A stretch of 64,000 nt of DNA, taken from NCBI RefSeq assembly GCF_017742245.1, contig NZ_JAGHKO010000004.1, positions 1,302,001-1,366,000 on the forward strand, in the 5' to 3' direction. The notes beneath the pieces were generated by a model, which saw only the letters and a program-made list of their open reading frames with translations, was not told the DNA's origin and did no database searches. Of this stretch, positions 56,160 to 64,000 are shown in pieces. The number at the start of each line of letters is the position of its first letter. Position 1 is the first letter of the stretch. The position numbers and the translations under genes are program-made. Source of the stretch: Niastella soli (GTDB lineage: Bacteria; Bacteroidota; Bacteroidia; Chitinophagales; Chitinophagaceae).

Positions 56160-56906
56160 TTAAATGGTCGGGATGGTACCCCCGTCAATGACATATTCCG
56201 TTCCGGTGAGGTAACCGGCTCTCGGCGAAACAAGAAACCCTACCAGTTCGGCTACTTCTTCCGGCTTAGCGGGTCTGCCGTAAGGAATGCCACCCAATGC
56301 GTTCATGACGCTTTGTGTAGCTTGTTCCACGGTAATGTTTGAACCCTTTGCAATCCGTTCCATCATGCCCGTTGCTGAGGTTGTCATGATCCAGCCGGGC
56401 GAAACGGTTAATACACGAATACCCTTTGATGAAACTTCATTGGATAAGCTTTTGCTGTAATTGATCAAACCTGCTTTGGCAGCTGCGTAAGGTAATGTGG
56501 CATCATACAATGGCAACCTGCCCTGGATGGAGGCAATATGAATAATTACACCGCTTCCGCTTTCTATCATGACAGGTAAAAATCCCCTGTCCAGGCGTAC
56601 AGGCGCTAACAGGTTGGTCCGGATAGTTGTTTCCCAATCTTCATCGGTCAGTACAGCAAAGCCGCCGCCCGGTGTAGCCGAGCCACCGAGGTTGTTGACA
56701 AGAATATCGAGCCTGCCGTATTTTGATAAAACTTCTTTAACGACTTTTTCTGTTCCTTCCGATGTGCTTAAGTCAGCAGAAATAAAGTGCAGGTTGTTAT
56801 TTTCTTCTCCGGGTTTGCTTCTTGCTACGGTAATAACCGTGGCCCCCGCCTGTAACAGTCGTTCGGCTATTGCTTTTCCGGCGCCTTTTGTGCCGCCAGT
56901 TACCAA
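56160..56906 (-). CDS. SDR-family oxidoreductase, N-terminus apparently frameshifted
   Basis: 248 residues in the open frame, which can only begin at TTG (56906) inside the first strand. Motifs: VTGGTKGAG (cofactor loop), NNLGGSATPGGG, and the catalytic Tyr and Lys in YAAAKAGLINYSK, closing with TGTEYVIDGG. An ATG at 56950 starts MEQGFDFHSELS, the expected leader of such proteins, but one base seems missing near 56915 (TTATCAAG for TTATCCAAG). NAD(P)-dependent alcohol/ketone chemistry is expected if it is functional. In vivo it may be truncated or dead. Confidence 0.7.
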   Translation of the reverse strand: MVTGGTKGAGKAIAERLLQAGATVITVARSKPGEENNNLHFISADLSTSEGTEKVVKEVLSKYGRLDILVNNLGGSATPGGGFAVLTDEDWETTIRTNLLAPVRLDRGFLPVMIESGSGVIIHIASIQGRLPLYDATLPYAAAKAGLINYSKSLSNEVSSKGIRVLTVSPGWIMTTSATGMMERIAKGSNITVEQATQSVMNALGGIPYGRPAKPEEVAELVGFLVSPRAGYLTGTEYVIDGGTIPTI

Positions 56907-57073
56907 TGCGATCTTGATAATTCGCTGTGGAAATCAAATCCCTGTTCCATTACATTTAAATTTCAGGACAAAATTCGGCTGTATCATCAGTTTTTACAAG
57001 TACGGAAAAGAGAATGGCATAGGATAATTTTTTCTCTTATTGTGCTTTTTGGAACATTGGCTAATTTTATGAC

Positions 57074-57436
57074 ATGTATGAAAGGAAGATACCGTTGAGC
57101 CTCCATTGCGGTCTTGACCTGACCGGGGAAGTGCTGTACGGAAAATGGAAGATGCGCCTGCTGTGGTTTATTAATGAAGGCTATAAACGCCCCAGCGAGC
57201 TCCAACGAAAAATTCCCGATGCGTCGCGAAGGGTATTGCATATTCAGCTGAAAGAACTCGAAGGGCACGAACTGATTTCAAAAATTATATATCCGCAGGT
57301 TCCGCCGAAAGTGGAATACAGTTTAACTGAATTTGGAAAGACCTTGATTCCTGTTATTGCCGTTTTGGGGAAGTGGGGTGACGATAACGAGGAGCGGTTG
57401 CGCTGCCTCATTTTGAAGCGGTCGGAACCGCTCTGA
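57074..57436 (+). CDS. HxlR-family transcriptional regulator
   Basis: 120 residues, winged helix: CGLDLTGEVLYGKWKMRLLW, recognition part RPSELQRKIPDASRRVLHIQLKELE split over helices, wing PPKVEYSLTEFGKTLIPV, and the end-helix KWGDDNEERLR. HxlR/MarR-like regulators respond to electrophiles or small metabolites. Divergent from the SDR gene and its probable regulator. A relic of a similar gene lies at 1379. Confidence 0.92.
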   Translation: MYERKIPLSLHCGLDLTGEVLYGKWKMRLLWFINEGYKRPSELQRKIPDASRRVLHIQLKELEGHELISKIIYPQVPPKVEYSLTEFGKTLIPVIAVLGKWGDDNEERLRCLILKRSEPL

Positions 57437-57744
57437 CCTGCGTGAGTGTTCTAATTGTCAATTAAGGGTTACATTTAGGCAGCTCTTTCATTCGTTGCCT
57501 TCCTTTAAAGCAGCATAAGTTATGCCTGGTCGTAAGAGATAGTTAGTTTGATTTTTAATGTGCTAAAAGCACTGGCAAATTTTCAAAATCGCTGTTTTAG
57601 CATAAGGATTAAAGCATCAGAAAATTCATTAACTATTTAGAAGTTTACGCATAAATAAGTTGATTCTTTCTCAGAAACCAATTCTCTTAACTTTCTGAAT
57701 TTCAGTGTCGGACGAGGTGCTCAATACTGTAATGCTACGGCCAT
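57437..57744. other. Intergenic, nothing recognised
   Basis: AT-rich spacer between the HxlR gene and the split tRNA gene. No frame, repeat or promoter stands out apart from the terminator at its right end. Confidence 0.4.
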
Positions 57745-57777
57745 AAAAAAAGGCTCACATTGCTGTGAACCTTTTTT
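57745..57777 (-). terminator. Terminator of the split tRNA gene
   Basis: Minus-strand hairpin AGGTTCAC...GTGAGCCT (one mismatch) with T7 directly after it, 5 bases beyond the tRNA 3' end. A block of 31 bases is identical to element copy A at 10116-10146. Confidence 0.85.
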
Positions 57778-57820
57778 CTTGTGATCCGGATTGGATTCGA
57801 ACCAATGACCTACTGCTTAG

Positions 57821-58508
<688 letters not shown>

Positions 58509-58543
58509 GACCTAAGAACTCTACCCAATTTTCATCGGGGACG

Positions 58544-58551
58544 CAAAAATA
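58544..58551 (-). promoter_or_regulatory. -7 box of the split tRNA gene
   Basis: On the minus strand TATTTTTG fits TAnnTTTG, 31 bases before the tRNA 5' end. No TTG is found at the -33 position, so support is partial. Confidence 0.4.
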
Positions 58552-58586
58552 GCTTTTTACCGGTAAATTTCCTTGTCCCAGGCAAA

Positions 58587-61500
58587 CTATTTCATGAGAT
58601 TTACAGCCATAACCTTCAGGTAATCATTATTTATGGCTACAACTACCTGTTTTTGGCCCCTCGTAGTGGTTATCAATGCCATATCTTTTACATCGCCACG
58701 TACGATAAACCCGCTCCGGGTAGGCGGAATGGCCAGGAAGTTCTTATTGGCTATCCCCTTCAAAAAGCAGCCATAGCTGGCATCGTACCGGCCGGTCATC
58801 ACCTCTGTCTGATATTCATTGCCGGCCAGCAGCAGGTCGGTAACCCCATCCCCATCAAAATCATCCACCAAAATGGCGTTTACTGGCGCAAACTGGGCTT
58901 CGGGCGGCAGGTAATGGCGGCGGAATTGTCCATTCCCGGTATTTTCGAACCAGCAGCTGCGGGTTTCGGTACAGGTGTAATGGTGCAGACTGTCCTTATC
59001 CTTGAAGATGTCGTTGAAAGTGGCCTGCGCATATTGCGCATGGTGCAGGAACTGTTTTTTGATAGCTGGGACCTGGTCTGCAAACTGGCGGCGACTGATC
59101 GCAGGGTATAATCGCTTTTTGCCCGTTTGGTCCTTTATATAATAAAAAGGGATTGGATCGATGCTTCCATTTCCATCCAGGTCGGCGGCATATAATTCCA
59201 TCGGTGTGGTATCGCTTACCTGGTAATCGCAGTTCATACCCAGGTTACCGGCAACGAGGTCTATATCGCCATCATGATCAATATCGGCGGCCGCCAAACT
59301 TCGCCACATTCCACTCAACCCTCCTACCCCGGTTTTCATTTCCTGTAAATGCCCCCGGTTGTTTTTAAAGAACCGTACCGGCATCCACTCGCCTGCTATC
59401 ACCAGGTCGGGCCGGTGGTCATTGTTCAGATCGGTCCAAACAGCAGCAGTGATCATGCCGGGATTTTGTAGTGCAGGGCAAACGTTGGCGGTAACGTCGG
59501 TAAATACGCCTTTGTCGTTATGCAAAATATAACTGCGGCCAGGCAATGGATAGCGTTTGGTTACCCGGCTGCCAATAAACAGATCGGGTTGGCCATCGCC
59601 ATCATAATCGCCTGTCTGCACACAGCCGGCAATAATGCGTATCCCGGCCGGTATGGCTTTGGGCTGCAATTGAAAATTACCCTTTCCATCATTGGTATAT
59701 AACCGCGGGGTATTATATGCCGAATTCTCCTCCATTTGCGTATTACCACTGGTGATCAAAAGATCAGGATCGCCATCGCCATCTGCATCGAAAAAAATAC
59801 AATCCTGGTCTTCTTCCATTTTTATACTATCAGTAAGGGCATGCGCTTTAAATTGTCCGTTCTTTTGTTGAATGAAAACCTGTCCGGAGAAATTAAAGGC
59901 CCCACCTGCGAACAGATCGGTGAGGCCATCGTGATTGAGATCGGCCGTTGTTATATACGGACCCAACTGCGAAAACTTTTGCGGCAACAACCGTTGCTCT
60001 GCAAAGTCGTTGTAATTACTTTCTACATGGCGATAGTTTATCTGCGTTGTACTTGTTACATCTGAAAATACAGCCTGCAGATCATCCGTGTCCTTTGCTC
60101 TCCACGTTTGTCTGACAGGCTGTTGTGGTATCACCAATAACGAATCCACTGCCACCTGCCGTAATACCTGGTAAGTATCATCGGGCCAAATGGTAACAAT
60201 GGAATCGACATGCATATGCGATCCTACTCCAAACAGCAGTTTTGTATCTACTGTTGAGAAATACCCGCGTACCGGGCTCTGCTCCTGCTCCTGCACCTGG
60301 TTGCCCGTATACACTTTTACTTTCGCCCCAAAGGCAGCCCGGTTCAAACCATTTCCTTTTAATGTTATAGCAATAGAATGATTCGTAACCGGCTTTCCTT
60401 TTTCATTGGTCCTATTGATCAATACAAATGCTTCTTTGTTGATATTATTCACTACTAGGTCTACATCACCGTCGTTATCCAGATCAGCCCAGGCCGCGCC
60501 GTTCGACATAGAGGCTTCGTTCACACCGGCCTGTTGTGATACGTCGGTAAAGGTGTAATTGCCATTATTTCGATACAAATAATTACCCAGCTCTACATGG
60601 TGTAAGGAAGCCAGTTTGTTATTGATCAGTTTCCGCTGTTCTTTTATATCGGTCACCCTTCCCATTACGGTTGAACTGAATTCCAGAAAATCGGCGTTTA
60701 TAAAATCACGGCCAATACCATTGGTGATATGCATATCCTTCCAGCCATCATTATCAAAATCAGCCATCAATACACTCCAACTCCAGTCGGTGCTGGAGAT
60801 GCCGGCCAGTTGGCCAATTTCGCTGAAGAAAGGAATGGTCGTATCACCAGCGGCCAATGCACCATTGTTCAACTGCAGCATATTGCGCATAAACTCTGGC
60901 TCATAACCATAGGAGCGTTCTGACTGATACCGTTCGTAGTTCATTACCGACCAGGTGAGCTTACGCCGCTCATTGTTTTCAGGCATCATATCCAGCGTTA
61001 CTACATCGGGCCACCCATCGTTGTTTACATCAGCTGCATCGGCGCCCATACTGGAATAACTCTGATGCTGCATGCTGCGGCCAATACAATTGGTGAACGT
61101 GCCATTGCGGTTGTTCAACCACAGGATATCGTTTGATAAAAAGTCATTAGCTACATATATATCCGGCCAGTTATCATTATTGAAATCACTTACCACTACA
61201 CCCAATCCATAGCCATCGTCTTTAATATTGGCGGCCAATGATACATCGGTGAACACCGGATGACCGGTACTTTTTACTACGCCTTCGTTACGGTATAATT
61301 TATCATTGGCAAGTGACTGTCCTGATCGATCCCGTGGGTAAATAGTGTTGGCATTGCCGCTGCTGAGCAGGTAATTGGCGAGGTACATATCCAGGTCGCC
61401 GTCTTTGTCATAATCAACAAATACCGCCTGGGTGGAATAACTGGTGTCTGCCAGGCCGTACTCCGCCGCAGATTCTTTAAATGTAAGGTCATGCTGATTA

Positions 61501-61955
61501 ATAAACAACAGGTTGGCGGCCCGCTCCAGTAAGTTCTTTCCAAACACACAAACATAAATATCATCGTACCCATCGTTATTGATGTCTACAATACTTACGC
61601 CGGTGGCCCATCCGCTGGTACCGCAACCCGCTTTTGCCGTTATGTCTTCAAAACTGTTATTGCCTTTGTTGAGATACAGTGTTGAGCTCACCTGGTTACC
61701 GGTAAAATAAATATCTTTTAATCCATCGTTGTTAAAGTCACCAATACCTACGCCTCCACCCATATAGCCAAATTCATTGATGAACGAATGGGTTGAATCT
61801 GTTTCATTTACCTGATTGATGAAATGTATACCTGTCGCTATTGAGGGCAATGACGTAAATAAAGTATCGCGCTCATTGGTTTTACAACCGACTGAAAAAA
61901 CAAATATCAATAATACCGGTAACCCAAAAGCAATTTGCTTTTTTGATGAACCCAT
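58587..61955 (-). CDS. FG-GAP/VCBS-repeat lipoprotein with ASPIC/UnbV domain
   Basis: 1122 residues. Signal with lipobox FSVGC. Many calcium-binding FG-GAP/VCBS motifs of the DxNxDGxxD kind make up propeller blades (DFNNDGLKDIYF, DINNDGYDDIYV, DYDKDGDLDMYL, DADGDGDPDLLI, DYDGDGQPDLFI). An ASPIC/UnbV domain sits near 545-610 (FGAKVKVYTGNQVQEQEQ, IVTIWPDD). These CRTAC1-like proteins are commonly encoded after SusC/SusD pairs and are thought to be surface-exposed. Their biochemical role is not settled. It follows SusD by 15 bases. Confidence 0.9.
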   Translation of the reverse strand: MGSSKKQIAFGLPVLLIFVFSVGCKTNERDTLFTSLPSIATGIHFINQVNETDSTHSFINEFGYMGGGVGIGDFNNDGLKDIYFTGNQVSSTLYLNKGNNSFEDITAKAGCGTSGWATGVSIVDINNDGYDDIYVCVFGKNLLERAANLLFINQHDLTFKESAAEYGLADTSYSTQAVFVDYDKDGDLDMYLANYLLSSGNANTIYPRDRSGQSLANDKLYRNEGVVKSTGHPVFTDVSLAANIKDDGYGLGVVVSDFNNDNWPDIYVANDFLSNDILWLNNRNGTFTNCIGRSMQHQSYSSMGADAADVNNDGWPDVVTLDMMPENNERRKLTWSVMNYERYQSERSYGYEPEFMRNMLQLNNGALAAGDTTIPFFSEIGQLAGISSTDWSWSVLMADFDNDGWKDMHITNGIGRDFINADFLEFSSTVMGRVTDIKEQRKLINNKLASLHHVELGNYLYRNNGNYTFTDVSQQAGVNEASMSNGAAWADLDNDGDVDLVVNNINKEAFVLINRTNEKGKPVTNHSIAITLKGNGLNRAAFGAKVKVYTGNQVQEQEQSPVRGYFSTVDTKLLFGVGSHMHVDSIVTIWPDDTYQVLRQVAVDSLLVIPQQPVRQTWRAKDTDDLQAVFSDVTSTTQINYRHVESNYNDFAEQRLLPQKFSQLGPYITTADLNHDGLTDLFAGGAFNFSGQVFIQQKNGQFKAHALTDSIKMEEDQDCIFFDADGDGDPDLLITSGNTQMEENSAYNTPRLYTNDGKGNFQLQPKAIPAGIRIIAGCVQTGDYDGDGQPDLFIGSRVTKRYPLPGRSYILHNDKGVFTDVTANVCPALQNPGMITAAVWTDLNNDHRPDLVIAGEWMPVRFFKNNRGHLQEMKTGVGGLSGMWRSLAAADIDHDGDIDLVAGNLGMNCDYQVSDTTPMELYAADLDGNGSIDPIPFYYIKDQTGKKRLYPAISRRQFADQVPAIKKQFLHHAQYAQATFNDIFKDKDSLHHYTCTETRSCWFENTGNGQFRRHYLPPEAQFAPVNAILVDDFDGDGVTDLLLAGNEYQTEVMTGRYDASYGCFLKGIANKNFLAIPPTRSGFIVRGDVKDMALITTTRGQKQVVVAINNDYLKVMAVNLMK

Positions 61956-61970
61956 AGGCTAGAAATATTT

Positions 61971-63533
61971 TTAATACCCTCCGTTTTGTTTATTGATACC
62001 ATTTGTAGCCAGCTGCGGATTGTTGTCTATTTCCTGTTGGGTAATAGGCAGCAGTTCATCGCGGTCTTTCTTGAAGTATGGCAGCGGGTCTGTTGTGAAA
62101 TAGCCCTTTTTCCGCCAGCGTAAAATATCGCGATTACGAATTTCTTCTCCGCCCAGCTCTACTGTTTTTTCATGCATGATAGCTTTAACAATTTCAGCCT
62201 TTGTACCTGTGGGGAATTGTGCCGTTGGATAATGCGGCATATTCACTCCTGGCCGGTCACGCACCTGGTTTAAATAATCTACTGCAGCAGCCGGATTGTT
62301 CAATTCATTTTCACATTCAGCCAGCATAAGTAACACTTCAGCATACCTGATGATACGCTGGTTGTTTCCACCACCAGCGCGATCACCACCTTTGCCGTGT
62401 TTATAAATGATCATGAACTTGCGCCAGCTTATTTTTTTGGTAACGCCATTCAATACGGATGAATTACCATTCTGATCAGCATCAGTAAGAACAGCTGCGC
62501 CGTTGTTATAGGTATCGCCCGATTGGTATACCGACATAGCAAACCTTGGATCGGTTTTGGCGGCGCCGGTAGCTGTATTCTCAAACTCATTCAAATAACG
62601 ATTCGATGGTATCAGGTTACGCCAGGCAATAGGCGAATATTCCTGATTGCGTACGGTGCCCTGTGGCTGACTGGGATCGTCTCCCTGCCCACCCCAGTTA
62701 AACTGGTTCGGTTTGTTTTCGAAGTATACTGCTTCCCAGATAGATTCTTTATTGAATTCTGTTTCTTCCAGGAAATTATCACCATAAGGAATATTAATGG
62801 TATATCCCAGGTTCTTTACAGCCAGTAACGCGGTTTTGGCGGCAGCATAATCGCCTTTTTGCATTTGCACCCGGCCCAGCATGGCATAGGCAGCGCCCTT
62901 GGTAACACGGCCGCGGTCTTCATCGCCATAAGAGGGTGGCAAGGCGGCTGATGCATCGGTCAGGTCTTTTATTATCTGATCGTAAATACCTGCCTCCGTT
63001 GTGCGGGATTGAAACTGGTTCGATGCTGTAACCGGTTCCAGGTACATGGGCACAGGTCCCCACATTGATACCAGCTCAAATAATGACCATGCCCTGAAAA
63101 ATTTGGCTTCGCCTACATTACGGTCGCGTAAGGCATTATTATCTGAGACATTGGGCGCGTACTTTAAAACCGTATTGGCGCGATGCATAACGGTATACAA
63201 ACCATTCCAAACCGCATTCATTACAGAATTGTCGGGCGTGGTAGAACCGTTCAGGATCTGTGCGCGGGGCACTTCCAATTGCCCCCCACCAGCTGACACA
63301 TCATCACTGCGCAGGTCGTGTATAAAGAACCATTCGCGGCCAACCAGCGAACCGCCATGAAAAATAGAATAGATGGCATTGGTGCCTTTCAACAGTTCAT
63401 CGCTGTTGCGGAAATAGGTATCCAGCGTTGGATAGCTGGGATTTGTTTTATCGAGTTGCTTTTCACAGGCAATGATCGTTACCGCAAGTATTAATACAGA
63501 ACCGATGCTATACCTGAGAATATGTTTTGGTTT
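61971..63533 (-). CDS. RagB/SusD-family lipoprotein
   Basis: 520 residues from the ATG at 63533, where the signal ends in VTIIAC (lipobox). The frame reaches 63557 with an alternative Met. SusD features: AKFFRAWSLFELVSMWGPVP, YAMLGRVQMQKGDYAAAKTAL, IIRYAEVLLMLAECENELN, HEKTVELGGEEIRNRDILRW, ending with LLPITQQEIDNNPQL. Surface glycan- or peptide-binding partner of the SusC-like protein encoded just upstream. Confidence 0.94.
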   Translation of the reverse strand, partial: KPKHILRYSIGSVLILAVTIIACEKQLDKTNPSYPTLDTYFRNSDELLKGTNAIYSIFHGGSLVGREWFFIHDLRSDDVSAGGGQLEVPRAQILNGSTTPDNSVMNAVWNGLYTVMHRANTVLKYAPNVSDNNALRDRNVGEAKFFRAWSLFELVSMWGPVPMYLEPVTASNQFQSRTTEAGIYDQIIKDLTDASAALPPSYGDEDRGRVTKGAAYAMLGRVQMQKGDYAAAKTALLAVKNLGYTINIPYGDNFLEETEFNKESIWEAVYFENKPNQFNWGGQGDDPSQPQGTVRNQEYSPIAWRNLIPSNRYLNEFENTATGAAKTDPRFAMSVYQSGDTYNNGAAVLTDADQNGNSSVLNGVTKKISWRKFMIIYKHGKGGDRAGGGNNQRIIRYAEVLLMLAECENELNNPAAAVDYLNQVRDRPGVNMPHYPTAQFPTGTKAEIVKAIMHEKTVELGGEEIRNRDILRWRKKGYFTTDPLPYFKKDRDELLPITQQEIDNNPQLATNGINKQNGGY

Positions 63534-63572
63534 CATAATGATCAATTGTTTTTTCATGAATAAAACATCTGG

Positions 63573-64000
63573 TTAAAAACCTACCTGTACGCCAAACTGG
63601 AACGAACGGGCGGCAGGATACTGCCCATAATCGATACCGTTGGTAAGAGTAGTGATCTTAGAGCCAATTTCCGGGTCCCAGCCTTTATACTTGGTAAAGG
63701 TCAACAGGTTTTGCGAAGCAACGTATACTCTGAAACTGCTTACGGTACTCCTGGTGACCTTTTGTAAAAAGCCGGCAGGGATGGTATAGCCTATCATGAT
63801 ATTTTTTAACCGCAGGTATGACCCATCTTCTATCCAGCGGGTGGAAGGACGAACATTCTGGTTAGGATCGCCACTGATGGCACGGGGTACACTGGTATGC
63901 GTATTGGTAGGCGTCCAGGCATCGAGTACAGCGGTACCGGAGCCGAACAAACGTGCCATACCTTCACTGATAATGCGGGTAGCATTGAATATTTTGTTAC
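63573..64000 (-). CDS. SusC-like TonB-dependent transporter, C-terminal end only
   Basis: The frame is open from the window edge (base 64000) to the stop at 63573, about 141 residues. The sequence is the last barrel strands of a SusC/RagA protein: RWIEDGSYLRLKNIMIGYTI, FRVYVASQNLLTFTKYKGWD, ending QFGVQVGF with the terminal aromatic needed for outer-membrane insertion. The Met at 63959 is internal. Partner of the SusD at 61971. Confidence 0.92.
   Translation of the reverse strand, partial: NKIFNATRIISEGMARLFGSGTAVLDAWTPTNTHTSVPRAISGDPNQNVRPSTRWIEDGSYLRLKNIMIGYTIPAGFLQKVTRSTVSSFRVYVASQNLLTFTKYKGWDPEIGSKITTLTNGIDYGQYPAARSFQFGVQVGF

Overview
The window reads as a chromosomal segment of a Bacteroidota bacterium, most likely of the Chitinophagaceae (Niastella/Chitinophaga-like). 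The signs are two SusC/SusD transport pairs, a hybrid two-component regulator beside a glycan-degradation cluster, PorT-like barrels, DUF3347 and HMBD copper proteins, lipoboxes ending in Cys, almost no Shine-Dalgarno sequences, and promoter boxes of the TAnnTTTG type. All family names come from reading motifs by eye; no database search was possible.

Layout. 1-11 kb: a partial TPR/transglutaminase-like gene, a palindrome-rich spacer, then unrelated housekeeping and secreted genes (VOC, DinB-like, outer-membrane barrels, FKBP lipoprotein, phosphodiester glycosidase, metallophosphoesterase, TlpA). 11-18 kb: a histidine kinase/response regulator pair, a YceI lipoprotein divergent from a membrane-anchored winged-helix regulator, a THUMP RNA methyltransferase and a DEAD-box helicase. 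18-39 kb: a polysaccharide utilisation locus. SusD and SusC, then GH43-CBM6, GH9, a double CE1 esterase, GH51 and GH3, all lie on the minus strand, with a divergent 1366-residue hybrid two-component regulator. Relics of other glycan genes lie between these genes, including a GH95 fragment. 39-47.6 kb: a plus-strand copper-resistance island (Cys-rich four-helix protein, His-rich protein, two DUF3347 proteins, an HMBD-multicopper oxidase-barrel fusion, a CPH-type P1B ATPase, a haem-binding domain protein and a triple-HMBD protein). 47.6-57.4 kb: a gene graveyard with broken carbamoyltransferase, TolC, RND, cupin and SnoaL genes. It is interspersed with an intact AraC/cytochrome-like/DoxX/TSUP set, an RRM protein, an AT-rich membrane protein and an HxlR-SDR-SnoaL cluster. 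57.7-58.5 kb: a split tRNA gene. 58.6-64 kb: a second SusC/SusD pair with an FG-GAP/ASPIC-UnbV lipoprotein.

The most notable element is the split tRNA-Arg(UCU) gene (57782-58512, minus). Its anticodon loop is interrupted by a 657-base group I intron for which P1, P2, P3, P4, P5, P7, P8 and P9 can all be paired by eye. The intron carries a 138-residue PD-(D/E)XK homing endonuclease of the I-Ssp6803I type in its P6 region.

A second theme is a dispersed element, six copies all on the minus strand. In each, a sequence resembling the 3' end of a tRNA is joined to a rho-independent terminator. One copy has the same 31-base terminator as the intron-bearing tRNA gene.
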